This document shows, in pieces, positions 9,735 through 18,758 of a stretch of DNA of 64,000 nucleotides; within the stretch, counting starts at the first letter, position 1, and every line of letters begins with the position of its first letter. The position numbers were made by a program, and so were the translations under genes. A model generated the notes under the pieces. It did not search any database and was not told the DNA's origin. It was given only the letters and a program-made list of their open reading frames with translations. The stretch spans positions 79,102 to 143,101 of the forward strand of contig JAGXHI010000056.1 in the NCBI GenBank assembly GCA_024636295.1. The letters are read 5' to 3'. The DNA comes from Desulfuromonadales bacterium (GTDB lineage: Bacteria > Desulfobacterota > Desulfuromonadia > Desulfuromonadales > JAGXHI01).

Positions 9735-10259
9735 ATGGCCTATATCGCCACATATCAGGGAAAGGAACACCGGGTTGCTATCGAGGAGACGGAAGCCGGC
9801 AACTACAAGGTGCGGATCGGGGAAGAACTCATTGAGGTCGACCTTATCAAAGCCCGGGAAAACATTTTCTCCCTCCTGATCGAAAACCAGTCCTATGAGG
9901 TGGACGTGGACGGAATCGGAAGGAATCTTTTCTCCATTCTGATCCGCGGGGACCACTTCGACGTGGAGGTCGAGGATGAAAAAGTCAAGAAGCTGGCCGC
10001 CAAACTGGGCGCCGGAGCCACCGGACGGCAGGATATCAAGAGTCCGATGGCTGGAAACGTCTGGAAAGTCATGAAAAAAGAAGGTGACCGCGTGGAGGCC
10101 GGTGATGTTTTGATCATTCTCGAAGCCATGAAAATGGAAAATGAGATCAAATCCCCCATCGCGGGAATTGTCACCGGCATGAGCGCGGTGGAGGCGACAG
10201 GAGTGGGCGCGGGGGATCCGCTTTGCGTGATTGAGCCTCTCGAGGACACGGCCCGGTAA
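9735..10259 (+). CDS. biotin carboxyl carrier subunit
   Basis: 174 residues. The C-terminal ~70 residues are a biotinyl domain with the modification motif EAMKMENEI, where the second Lys-flanking Met pair marks the biotinylated lysine. Residues 1-95 form a beta-rich domain that probably docks on the carboxylase, as in alpha subunits of propionyl-CoA carboxylase. The gene starts 9 bp after the biotin carboxylase stop, with an AGGAG site. Confidence 0.9.
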   Translation: MAYIATYQGKEHRVAIEETEAGNYKVRIGEELIEVDLIKARENIFSLLIENQSYEVDVDGIGRNLFSILIRGDHFDVEVEDEKVKKLAAKLGAGATGRQDIKSPMAGNVWKVMKKEGDRVEAGDVLIILEAMKMENEIKSPIAGIVTGMSAVEATGVGAGDPLCVIEPLEDTAR

Positions 10260-10298
10260 AAGGCAATTCCGCGCCGGAGCATTGCGGAGGACCGGCCT

Positions 10299-10324
10299 GA
10301 AGGAGCCGCTCCTCCTTCTTTTTT
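10299..10324 (+). terminator. probable weak terminator or attenuator
   Basis: GAAGGAG (10299-10305) pairs with CTCCTTC (10312-10318), followed by a T6 run. It lies between the carrier gene and the mutase gene, so it may reduce read-through between the carboxylase and mutase parts of the cluster. Confidence 0.5.
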
Positions 10325-10414
10325 GAGGATGGAACCTCCGGCCTGGATTTGCGAAGGCGCCGTAACGCCGGAGGCGGTAAACTGTTCTCCAAAATCTTCA
10401 GCCAAGGAGCAACG

Positions 10415-12070
10415 ATGAGTATACAGGACGAGAAAAAACGCTGGGAATCCGAAACCCTCGGCAGGATTCTCGAAAAATCTCCGGAGAGACGGGAATCGTT
10501 CCGGACAACCTCGGGCATCGAAATGGAGAGGATTTTCACTCCCTCCGGAACCGATCCGGATTATGGCGAGAAACTGGGGTTCCCCGGTGAGTACCCCTTC
10601 ACCCGCGGCGTACAGCCGACCATGTATCGAGGGCGCTTCTGGACCATGCGGCAGTACGCCGGTTTCGGCAGCGCCCGGGAATCGAACGAGCGTTACCGTT
10701 ACCTGCTCGACCAGGGACAGACAGGGCTTTCGGTCGCTTTCGACCTGCCCACCCAGATGGGGTACGACTCCGACCATGCCATGGCCGAAGGGGAGGTGGG
10801 AAAGGTCGGGGTGGCCATCGATTCGCTGGAGGATATGGAACTTCTTTTCGGAGGAATTCCCCTGGAGAAGGTCTCCACCTCCATGACCATCAACGCCACG
10901 GCCGCCATTCTGCTGGCCATGTACATCGTGGTGGCGGAAAAGCAGGGAATCGGTGCGGAAAGGATCCAGGGCACCATCCAGAACGACATTCTCAAGGAAT
11001 ATATGGCCCGCGGCACCTATATTTATCCTCCCGCGGAGTCGATGCGTATTGTCACCGATATTTTCGCATTCTGCCGGGACCATGTGCCCAAATGGAATAC
11101 CATTTCCATCTCCGGTTATCATATCCGCGAGGCGGGCTCGTCGGCGGTGCAGGAGGTGGCCTTCACTCTGGCGGATGGCATCGCCTATGTCGAGGCGGCG
11201 ATCCGGGCGGGTCTCGACGTGGATGAGTTCGCTCCCCGGCTGGCATTTTTCTTCAATGCCCACAACAATCTGCTGGAGGAAGTGGCGAAATACCGCGCGG
11301 CGCGAAGGCTCTGGGCAAAGATCATGAAGGAGCGATTCGGGGCGAAGGACCCCCGCAGCTGGATGCTTCGTTTCCACACCCAGACCGCGGGATGCACCCT
11401 TACCGCTCAACAGCCCGACAACAACATCATGCGCGTCACGATTCAGGCCCTCGCCGCGGTACTGGGCGGCACGCAGTCTCTGCACACCAACAGTCGCGAC
11501 GAAGCCCTGGCGCTGCCTTCGGAGGATTCGGTACGCATCGCGCTACGCACCCAGCAGGTGATCGCCCATGAATCCGGCGTGGCGGACAGCGCCGACCCGC
11601 TGGGGGGCTCCTACCTGGTGGAGAGCTTGACCGACGAAATTGAACAAAAGGCGGTGGAATACATCCGGAAAATCGACGATGTGGGCGGCGCTGCGGAGGC
11701 GATCAGCCGGGGCTTCCAGCAGAAGGAGATCCAGGACAGCGCCTATGCCTACCAGAAAGCCGTGGAGAGTGAGGAACAGGTCATCGTGGGGATGAACCGC
11801 TTCAAAATAAAGGAGGGTCCTCCCACCGGTCTGCTCAGAGTTCGGCCCGAGGTGGAAAGCGCACAGAGAAAATCTCTGGCCGATCTGAAGAGCAGGCGTG
11901 ACCGGGGGGCCGTGGAGAAAAAACTGGCCGGCCTCAAAGGCGCCGCGCTCGGGAGCGAAAATCTCATGCCGCATATCATCGAGGCGGTACGGGAGTACGC
12001 AACCCTCGGTGAAATTTCAGACGTTCTGCGCGATGTTTTCGGAGAGCACCAGGAAACAGTCGTTCTTTAA
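10415..12070 (+). CDS. methylmalonyl-CoA mutase, large (substrate-binding) subunit
   Basis: 551 residues from the ATG at 10415, preceded by AAGGAG; an earlier in-frame start has no ribosome site. It contains the mutase TIM barrel: [82 protein letters not shown]. It ends without the DxHxxG cobalamin-binding domain, so it is the split type and needs a separate small B12-binding subunit, which is not in this window. With the carboxylase upstream and the epimerase downstream it completes propionyl-CoA to (or from) succinyl-CoA. Other acyl-CoA mutases share this fold, but the context favours methylmalonyl-CoA. Confidence 0.9.
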   Translation: MSIQDEKKRWESETLGRILEKSPERRESFRTTSGIEMERIFTPSGTDPDYGEKLGFPGEYPFTRGVQPTMYRGRFWTMRQYAGFGSARESNERYRYLLDQGQTGLSVAFDLPTQMGYDSDHAMAEGEVGKVGVAIDSLEDMELLFGGIPLEKVSTSMTINATAAILLAMYIVVAEKQGIGAERIQGTIQNDILKEYMARGTYIYPPAESMRIVTDIFAFCRDHVPKWNTISISGYHIREAGSSAVQEVAFTLADGIAYVEAAIRAGLDVDEFAPRLAFFFNAHNNLLEEVAKYRAARRLWAKIMKERFGAKDPRSWMLRFHTQTAGCTLTAQQPDNNIMRVTIQALAAVLGGTQSLHTNSRDEALALPSEDSVRIALRTQQVIAHESGVADSADPLGGSYLVESLTDEIEQKAVEYIRKIDDVGGAAEAISRGFQQKEIQDSAYAYQKAVESEEQVIVGMNRFKIKEGPPTGLLRVRPEVESAQRKSLADLKSRRDRGAVEKKLAGLKGAALGSENLMPHIIEAVREYATLGEISDVLRDVFGEHQETVVL

Positions 12071-12102
12071 ACAGCCACTCTTCTCCTGATGGGGAGTTCA
12101 AG

Positions 12103-12510
12103 ATGACCGGAAAAATCGATCACATCGGTATAGCAGTAACAAACCTGGAGGCGGCCCTGCCTCTTTATAGGGATGTTCTGGGGATGCAATTCCAGGGAGT
12201 GGAGGAGGTGGAGGATCAGAAGTTGCGCGTAGCCTTTTTGAAGGTCGGCGAGAGCAAAATAGAGCTGCTGGAGCCAACTTCGCCGGAATCGCCGGTATCC
12301 CGGTTCCTGGAGAAAGGCGGAGAAGGAATTCATCACATCGCCTATCGGGTGGAAAACCTTGCCGAGGCTCTCGATGAATTGAAGGAGAAGGGGATCCGCC
12401 TCATCGACCAAACACCCCGAAAGGGCGCTCACGGAACCTCTATCGCCTTTCTTCATCCCCGGGCCACCGGGGGTGTTCTGACCGAGCTCTGCCAGGCGAA
12501 TGTCGCCTGA
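12103..12510 (+). CDS. mce: methylmalonyl-CoA epimerase
   Basis: 135 residues of the vicinal-oxygen-chelate fold with two beta-alpha-beta-beta-beta modules. The family pattern is KIDHIGIAVTNLEAAL at the N-terminus, IHHIAYRVENL in the middle and GGVLTELCQ at the C-terminus. This supplies the metal ligands His, His and Glu. It interconverts the 2R and 2S forms of methylmalonyl-CoA, linking the carboxylase to the mutase 32 bp upstream. Confidence 0.93.
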   Translation: MTGKIDHIGIAVTNLEAALPLYRDVLGMQFQGVEEVEDQKLRVAFLKVGESKIELLEPTSPESPVSRFLEKGGEGIHHIAYRVENLAEALDELKEKGIRLIDQTPRKGAHGTSIAFLHPRATGGVLTELCQANVA

Positions 12511-12706
12511 GGTTTTCTTTCCGCTCCCCCCTCTACCATGCCCCCTGGGAAAAAGCGCCCCCCTTGGTTCGGGGGGTTGACTCCCATCGACAAAATGACT
12601 TCTAATAGAACTCTGTTTGTAATCATTGACTTGGATGTCCGCCTTGATAAGCTTTTCTTAAAGGCGTGCAGATGAAACAGTCTGGCGACTCGTACTTCCG
12701 GAGGAT

Positions 12707-13204
12707 ATGATGATCACGAAAAAGCTCTCCATATTCGGTTTGGCTATTTTTTCCCTTTTTATTTTATCCCCCGCTCAGGCTCTCGAGACCGGGACAACCG
12801 CTCCCGATTTTGAACTGACAGATCTGCAGGGTGAAAAGGTCCGCCTCTCCGATTTCAAGGGGAATCCCATTATTCTCAAGCTGGCAACCACCTGGTGCGG
12901 CACCTGCAAACAGCAGACGGAGGAACTTGAGGATGCGGGAGAATATCTGGCTAAAAATAACGTACGGGTGGTGGAAGTTTTCGTCCAGGATTCGCAGGAG
13001 ATGGTCAAGGAGCACCTTGCGGATATCAATTTCGTCATGCCCCATACAGTGCTGCTCGATGACGGAAACAAGGTTCTGAAGGCCTATAACGTCTTTTGGA
13101 TTCCCCGGGTGCTGGTCATCGATGAGAATTTCAAAATCCGGCGGGACGGCAGCCTGCTCACTTCTCATCAACTGAGACGGGAGATCTCGAGGCTCAAGGA
13201 GTAG
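12707..13204 (+). CDS. TlpA/ResA-like periplasmic thioredoxin
   Basis: 165 residues. A signal peptide or anchor (FGLAIFSLFILSPAQA, residues ~9-24) precedes a redoxin domain opening TTAPDFELTDLQGEKVRLSDFKG. The active site is WCGTC and the cis-Pro is in WIPRVLVID. The protein would act in the periplasm, reducing disulfides in targets such as apocytochrome c. That role fits a cytochrome-rich genome but is not proven here. There are two adjacent ATGs (12707, 12710). GGAGG is closer than usual to the first, so the second may be used. Confidence 0.85.
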   Translation: MMITKKLSIFGLAIFSLFILSPAQALETGTTAPDFELTDLQGEKVRLSDFKGNPIILKLATTWCGTCKQQTEELEDAGEYLAKNNVRVVEVFVQDSQEMVKEHLADINFVMPHTVLLDDGNKVLKAYNVFWIPRVLVIDENFKIRRDGSLLTSHQLRREISRLKE

Positions 13205-13249
13205 TAGCGCGAAGGACGGGGGTTTTCTCTCGGCATCTCGAACACCGGG

Positions 13250-13276
13250 AAGGGGCGGTCATTGGCCGTCCCTTTT
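13250..13276 (+). terminator. intrinsic terminator
   Basis: AAGGGGCGG (13250-13258) pairs with CCGTCCCTT (13266-13274), with one G-T pair and a T4 run. It lies downstream of the thioredoxin gene. Confidence 0.65.
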
Positions 13277-13342
13277 GTCGTGTTCTCCTCTCCTGCAGGG
13301 CAGGGATGGTTTTGATTTGAACAGCATCCGGGACGTGAGGCA

Positions 13343-14068
13343 ATGACGGATAGAATCGAACTTCTGATGACCTGTGAACACGGCGGAAACCATGTGCCGA
13401 TCAGATACCGGCGGCTGTTCCAGGGCAAACAGGATCTGTTGAGGACGCACAGGGGATACGATATCGGCGCGCTGGATTTTGCCGAGAGTCTGTCGCACGC
13501 ACTGGGGGCGCCTCTGCTCACCGGAACGGTTACACGTCTGCTTGTGGACCTCAACCGATCCGTGAACAGCCGGACGCTGTTTTCGGAGATCAGCGGAAAT
13601 CTCCAGATGGAAGAAAAGAAGGAGATCCTCCGGAAATTCTATTTTCCCTATCGCCGGGCTGCCGAAGGGCATGTGGAATCGGTGCTCTCCCGTGGGCGAA
13701 GTCTACTTCACCTGTCCATCCATTCCTTCACTCCCATCCTGCACGGACAGGAAAGAAATTGCGACCTTGGTTTGCTCTACGATCCGGGCCGTCCTCTGGA
13801 GAAGAAATTTTCGTTGATCTGGCAGAAGGTGCTTCGGGAGGAAGCTTCCGATATACGGGTGCGGCGGAATTACCCCTATTGCGGAGTTTCAGACTGTCTG
13901 GTACGCGGATTTCGCCGCCGATATTCTCCCGACCGTTATCTCGGGCTCGAACTTGAGATCAATCAGAATCTCCCTCTTCTCCACCCTGAACGGTGGCAAA
14001 AAGTTCGCCAAATTCTGGGCGATACGCTGCCGCGGGCGTTTTCGGGCTGTGTGCCGGGGGGGCGGTGA
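13343..14068 (+). CDS. N-formylglutamate amidohydrolase family protein
   Basis: 241 residues matching the FGase/HutG-like Zn hydrolase family: MTCEHGGNHVP near the start, the THRGYDIGALDFA segment, DLNRS, a central HLSIHSFTP and GLELEINQ near the C-terminus. It would cleave N-formylglutamate or a related N-acyl amino acid. No histidine-degradation genes are nearby, so the substrate is uncertain. It is a single gene, with a convergent pseudogene 7 bp downstream. Confidence 0.85.
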   Translation: MTDRIELLMTCEHGGNHVPIRYRRLFQGKQDLLRTHRGYDIGALDFAESLSHALGAPLLTGTVTRLLVDLNRSVNSRTLFSEISGNLQMEEKKEILRKFYFPYRRAAEGHVESVLSRGRSLLHLSIHSFTPILHGQERNCDLGLLYDPGRPLEKKFSLIWQKVLREEASDIRVRRNYPYCGVSDCLVRGFRRRYSPDRYLGLELEINQNLPLLHPERWQKVRQILGDTLPRAFSGCVPGGR

Positions 14069-14075
14069 TTAAACC

Positions 14076-14495
14076 TCAGACGCCGATAACTGTTTGGTTT
14101 CCATGAATTTCGGCAAGATATTCCTCGAGCTGCCGGACCCGGTGCGCCGCGGTGTGTTCCCGCAACACTCTGGCGCGGGCATTTATGCCGATCTCCCGCC
14201 TCTTCTGCTCATCCAATTTCTGTAAAAAATCGAGGCTTTCTTCGGCCGATCGGGAAATGAGTATCTCCTTTTCGGGTTCAAAAAACTCCTCCAGATCGGG
14301 CCAGCAGGCGCTGATGATCGGGATGACGCGGGCGGCAGCTTCGAACAGGCGGACGCTGGGCGACCATCCAGCCTCGACCATGTCGCTGCGCCTGACGTTC
14401 AGGGTGAAGCCCTGAGCATTGTAGAAGGCGCGGTGTTCTGCCGGGGGGATATAATTGAGAACCCGGCCTTCTCTGCTAGAATCTAATACTGTGGC
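14076..14495 (-). pseudogene. C-terminal remnant of a CgeB/YkvP-like glycosyltransferase
   Basis: The open frame encodes ~139 residues that look like only the C-terminal part of a CgeB-type glycosyltransferase: YIPPAEHRAFYNAQGFTLNV, then AGWSPSVRLFEAA and FFEPEKEILI. These residues run upstream of the first ATG, at 14381, without a start codon until an in-frame TAA at 14496-14498. Immediately beyond is the upstream region of the peroxidase gene. The N-terminal two thirds of the gene are therefore gone. It is probably a leftover of a deletion or rearrangement. Confidence 0.75.
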
Positions 14496-14564
14496 TTATT
14501 GGACGGGCTGGTCCGTCTTGCAATCTGCCAGCCCACGGAACGGAGCATTTCTCAGGAGACCGAC

Positions 14565-15626
14565 ATGCATAAGATTGCGATTCTGGTTCCCTTTTTCTTC
14601 CTTTTCGCAGGCATTGCACAGGGAGAGGAAGGCCTTCTTTCCCGGGCAAAATCCCAGTTCGAGCCGATCCCGAAAACCCCGCCCAAGATTGAAGGCAACC
14701 CGGCGGATCCGGCCAGGCTTGAGCTCGGCCGAAAGCTCTATTTCGATCCCCGGCTGTCGGCATCCCACCTGATCAGCTGCAATACCTGTCACAATGTGGG
14801 TCTTGCCGGCGCCGACCTGCAGGAGACTTCGATTGGCCATGGCTGGCAGAAAGGTCCCCGGAATGCGCCGACTGTCTACAATTCGGTATTCAATTTCGCT
14901 CAGTTCTGGGACGGTCGCGCCAAGGATCTGGCCGAGCAGGCCAAAGGTCCGGTCCAGGCCTCCGTGGAAATGAACAGCACCCCGGAGCTCGTAATAAAGA
15001 CCCTGAACAGCCTGCCGGAATATAAGGAATTTTTCAGCAAAGCGTTTCCAGACTCCGAAAATCCCCTGACGTTCAATAATGTGGCCAGGGCCATCGAAGT
15101 TTATGAAGCGACCCTTGTCACGCCCGGTGCGCCATTCGATCTTTATCTCCAGGGGAATGAAACGGCTCTGGGGGAGGAAGAGAAGAGAGGACTTGAGTTT
15201 TTCATGGACAAGGGATGTTCCGCCTGTCACGGAGGAATCAACATGGGCGGATCGGGGTATTATCCTTTCGGCGTGATTGAAGCTCCGGATGCCGAGATCC
15301 GGCCTCCTGAGGATCTGGGAAGATTCAAGGTTACCAATACCTCAGGAGACAGATATGTTTTCAAGTCGCCCTCGCTGCGCAATATCGAACTGACTCCTCC
15401 ATACTTTCATTCCGGCACGGTATGGAGTCTGAAAGACGCCGTCGCCGTCATGGGTTCGGCACAACTGGGGATTCAGCTCAATTCGGATGAAACACAAACA
15501 ATTACAGCCTTTCTCCGGACCCTGACCGGCGAACAGCCAAGGGAGGAATATCCGGTTCTTCCTCCGAACACGCCGGAAACGCCTCGGCCTAAATTATTCT
15601 CACCGGAAACAGGTGGAAAAAAATAA
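14565..15626 (+). CDS. dihaem cytochrome c peroxidase (CcpA/MacA family)
   Basis: 353 residues from the ATG at 14565 with AGGAG upstream. A signal peptide (KIAILVPFFFLFAGIAQG) is followed by two c-haem sites, CNTCH near residue 67 and CSACH near residue 220. Family segments include LELGRKLYFDPRLSASHLISCNTCHN, RNAPTVYNSVFN and FKSPSLRNIELTPPYFHSG. It reduces peroxide in the periplasm with electrons from c-type cytochromes. Some Geobacter relatives (MacA) instead relay electrons in metal reduction. The promoter region has replaced the start of the neighbouring glycosyltransferase gene. Confidence 0.92.
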   Translation: MHKIAILVPFFFLFAGIAQGEEGLLSRAKSQFEPIPKTPPKIEGNPADPARLELGRKLYFDPRLSASHLISCNTCHNVGLAGADLQETSIGHGWQKGPRNAPTVYNSVFNFAQFWDGRAKDLAEQAKGPVQASVEMNSTPELVIKTLNSLPEYKEFFSKAFPDSENPLTFNNVARAIEVYEATLVTPGAPFDLYLQGNETALGEEEKRGLEFFMDKGCSACHGGINMGGSGYYPFGVIEAPDAEIRPPEDLGRFKVTNTSGDRYVFKSPSLRNIELTPPYFHSGTVWSLKDAVAVMGSAQLGIQLNSDETQTITAFLRTLTGEQPREEYPVLPPNTPETPRPKLFSPETGGKK

Positions 15627-15681
15627 TAATTGATTTTTGCCTTTCCCGGGGGTTTTTGCCCCCATCAACCGAAAACTCAGA

Positions 15682-17889
15682 ATGAACCCAGTTTCGACAA
15701 AAGATTCCGGCCGAGGATCGGAGAGCGATTCCGTTCTGCAGCCGGGGCGCAATTGCTGGCGTGTGACGCATAGCGAACGTGCGGCTTTTCTGATCGACGG
15801 CGACGCATATTTTTCCGCCTTTGCCGCAACGGTCAGCCGCGCCAGACGACAGGTGATCATCCTCGGATGGGATGTGGCCAGTCGGATTGTCCTTCACCGT
15901 GGAGAGAAAAGCGGCGAGGAGCCCCAGGAACTCGGCAGCTTTCTCGATTCTCTTCTGCGCCGGAATAAAAACCTGAAGATATATATTCTGGACTGGGATT
16001 TCGCCATGCTCTACGCGTTCGAGCGCGAGACCCTCCCACTTTTCCGCTTCGGCTGGGGCACCCACCGCAGACTCCGTTTCCGCCTGGACGATCGGCATCC
16101 GGTGGGCGCTTCCCATCACCAGAAGATAGTGGTCGTGGACGACCGGGTCGCCTTTGCCGGAGGAATGGATCTGGCGCTGGAGCGATGGGACACCTCGGAA
16201 CATCTTCCCGACGATCCGCGTCGCATCGAAAACGGCAAGCCCTACACTCCTTTTCATGACGTACAGATGATGATCGATAGCGAGGGGGCCTCGGCGCTGG
16301 GAGAACTGGCTCGACGTCGATGGGAACTTGCCACGGGAGAGCGTATCGCTTCAGTTTACGACAAGGTCGAGGAAGATCCCTGGCCTTCCGATATCCATCC
16401 CCATGCAAAGGATGTCCGCATCGGCATTCTTCGCACTGAACCTGCCTACGACGGTCTGCCCGAAGTCCGGGAAGTGGAAAATTTCTACTTGGACGCGATC
16501 GCATCGGCCCAAAAAACCATCTATATCGAAAATCAATACCTGACTTCGGTTTCGGTAGGGACGGCTCTGTCCGAACGACTGAGGGAGAAAAATGCTCCCG
16601 AAGTGGTCATGGTCTTGCCGCGGGAGTGTTCGGGATGGCTAGAGGAGGGGACAATGGGGGTTCTCCGGGCCAGGCTTTTCAAGCAACTCAAAGAGGCGGA
16701 TCAGCATGGCCGCCTCAAGTTTTTTTTCCCCGCAGTGAGGGATGAGAGGGTCGATCTGGATATAAACGTGCATGCCAAAATCCTGATCGTGGATGATCGA
16801 CTGGTGCGGGTGGGTTCCTCGAACCTGAGCAACCGATCCATGGGCCTGGACACTGAATGTGACCTGGCTTTTGAGGCAGGAGAACGATCCGATCTCACGG
16901 AGGCGATCCTGAAGTTTCGGCACACTCTTCTTGCAGAGCACCTGGGAAGCACACCAGAGGGAGTCGCCCGGGAATTCGCGCTTCACGGATCACTCCTCGA
17001 GGCCATTCGACAACTCAACGGCAAGGGGCCGCGCCGCCTTGAAGTTCTGGAAGAGAAGGTGGAGAAATGGATCGATGCGCTGATTCCCGAGGGTTCAATC
17101 ATCGATCCTGAGAAGCCCGTCCGCTTTGAAGATTTCATGCAACAGATCATCGGGGAAGAAATCAGTGAGCAGAAAGGTAGAGGTAGGGGAAGAAAGTGGG
17201 CATTTCCGCTGCTCCTGATTGCAATGCTTGCCCTTGCGGGGCTATGGCGCTGGACACCGTTGGGGGAGGTCCTGAATCTGCAGACCCTGCAGGCCTGGGG
17301 CAACGTCTTCCGGGACAGTGCGGCGGCGCCGTTGATCGTGGGCGGAGCCTTTGTGCTGGGAGGCTTGATCATGCTGCCGGTAACCCTGTTGATTCTGGCC
17401 ACCGCTCTTCTCTTCAATCCGCTTCTCGGTTTTGGCTACGCCCTTCTCGGAAGTGTCCTGAGTGCCGTATCCACCTATGGGATCGGGCGATTCATGGGGC
17501 GCGATACCGTTCGCAGAATTGCAGGGGCCAAGTTGAATGACATCAGCAAAAAAATGGCCCGTCGAGGACTCATTGCGGTGGTCCTGGTCCGGTTCCTGCC
17601 TGTGGCGCCCTTCACGGTGGTAAACCTTGTAGCCGGAGCAAGTCATATCGGTTTTCGGGATTTTCTTCTGGGGACCCTGATCGGGATGTCCCCCGGCATA
17701 TTAATGATCTCCGCCTTCGAAGGGAGCCTCCAAAGAGCCATTCGCAATCCGGAATTGAACAATATCCTGATTCTTGCAGGCGTCTTGCTGGCGGCGGGAT
17801 TGGGAATCTGGTTTATCCGAAAATGGCTGAGAAAGAAAGAGATTCCCGCCGGAAAAGAAATTCGGCAAGGACAGGGGCGGAATGAATGA
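15682..17889 (+). CDS. phospholipase D-like / VTT (DedA-type) membrane fusion protein
   Basis: 735 residues from the ATG at 15682; a TTG at 15637 is possible. Residues ~30-460 form a two-domain phospholipase D module with HKD motifs HHQKIVVVDD and HAKILIVDD. Residues ~500-720 are a membrane domain with about five hydrophobic segments and the VTT/SNARE-associated pattern (LGSVLSAVSTYGIGRFMGRD, VVLVRFLPVAPFTVVNLVAGAS). It probably makes or remodels phospholipid at the inner membrane, for example as a cardiolipin synthase-like enzyme, while the VTT part may act as a lipid scramblase. The downstream phosphatase gene overlaps it by 8 bp. The fusion is known in other bacteria, but the substrate is not established here. 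Confidence 0.87.
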   Translation: MNPVSTKDSGRGSESDSVLQPGRNCWRVTHSERAAFLIDGDAYFSAFAATVSRARRQVIILGWDVASRIVLHRGEKSGEEPQELGSFLDSLLRRNKNLKIYILDWDFAMLYAFERETLPLFRFGWGTHRRLRFRLDDRHPVGASHHQKIVVVDDRVAFAGGMDLALERWDTSEHLPDDPRRIENGKPYTPFHDVQMMIDSEGASALGELARRRWELATGERIASVYDKVEEDPWPSDIHPHAKDVRIGILRTEPAYDGLPEVREVENFYLDAIASAQKTIYIENQYLTSVSVGTALSERLREKNAPEVVMVLPRECSGWLEEGTMGVLRARLFKQLKEADQHGRLKFFFPAVRDERVDLDINVHAKILIVDDRLVRVGSSNLSNRSMGLDTECDLAFEAGERSDLTEAILKFRHTLLAEHLGSTPEGVAREFALHGSLLEAIRQLNGKGPRRLEVLEEKVEKWIDALIPEGSIIDPEKPVRFEDFMQQIIGEEISEQKGRGRGRKWAFPLLLIAMLALAGLWRWTPLGEVLNLQTLQAWGNVFRDSAAAPLIVGGAFVLGGLIMLPVTLLILATALLFNPLLGFGYALLGSVLSAVSTYGIGRFMGRDTVRRIAGAKLNDISKKMARRGLIAVVLVRFLPVAPFTVVNLVAGASHIGFRDFLLGTLIGMSPGILMISAFEGSLQRAIRNPELNNILILAGVLLAAGLGIWFIRKWLRKKEIPAGKEIRQGQGRNE

Positions 17890-18616
17890 CAATGACCGGG
17901 CGGAGGCCTGCGCACCCGACAGCATCTGCCGCATCGTTTCCTACAATATCCACCAGTGCGTGGGGCTTGACGGTCGGCGGGATCCCGCCCGGATCGTTTC
18001 CGTTATCCGGGAAATGAAACCGGATATCGTAGGTCTTCAGGAAGTCAGTGCTCTTTATGGTAATGACCGCGCCTCCATGCAGCTCGACTACCTTGCCGAG
18101 GCCACTGGTATGCGTGCGATTGGCGGACCGACCATCCAGCGACATGATGGGTATTACGGCAATGCCCTTCTTACGCGCTGCCGGATCATGGAAGTGCGCC
18201 GTTTCGACCTGACCTATCGCAGGAGAGAATCTCGGGGGGTGCTCGATGTGGAGCTGGACGTTCGCGGAAAACTGATCCGGGTGCTGGTCACACATCTCGG
18301 GTTGCGACCCGCCGAGCGACGTTTTCAGGTGGAAAAACTCCTTCAGATTCTCGCGGAGGTGCCAATCCGTCCGGTCATTCTTCTCGGAGATTTCAATGAA
18401 TGGTTTCTCTGGGGACGACCCGCACGATGGATGCATCGCTATTTCGGACGATCTCCGGCGCCGAAAACCTTTCCGGCCTTTCTGCCTGTTTTTTCACTGG
18501 ACCGGATTCTGGTACGCCCCCGGGAAGCATTGATAGATGCAAGTATTTTCAAAAACCCTGCGTCCCGTCTTGCCTCGGATCATCTTCCTCTGCAGGCTCG
18601 GGTGCGATTGTTCTGA
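17882..18616 (+). CDS. endonuclease/exonuclease/phosphatase family protein
   Basis: 244 residues of the EEP fold: RIVSYNIHQCVGLDG, the metal-binding DIVGLQEV, a central LVTHLGL, PVILLGDFNEW and the C-terminal ASDHLPLQARV. It is a Mg-dependent phosphodiesterase or phosphatase. The start overlaps the phospholipase D/VTT gene by 8 bp, so the two are coupled. A phospholipid-related phosphodiester substrate is more likely than DNA. No signal peptide is visible. Confidence 0.85.
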   Translation: MNDNDRAEACAPDSICRIVSYNIHQCVGLDGRRDPARIVSVIREMKPDIVGLQEVSALYGNDRASMQLDYLAEATGMRAIGGPTIQRHDGYYGNALLTRCRIMEVRRFDLTYRRRESRGVLDVELDVRGKLIRVLVTHLGLRPAERRFQVEKLLQILAEVPIRPVILLGDFNEWFLWGRPARWMHRYFGRSPAPKTFPAFLPVFSLDRILVRPREALIDASIFKNPASRLASDHLPLQARVRLF

Positions 18617-18758
18617 TATGGCGACAGGGGTCTCGACCATGACCTGCGGACGGATGACACCGCTTTTAACAATTTTCGCCTGAAACTTTTACCTCCCCCG
18701 CACACGACATCCTGCTATATTGCCGAAAAAACCAGATTCATCCCATCAGGGGGACTCC

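Noticed and set aside
8136..11485. Long minus-strand frames (455 and 530 codons) across the carboxylase and mutase genes
   Set aside because: They are antisense to genes with complete catalytic motifs. No ribosome sites or domains were seen.
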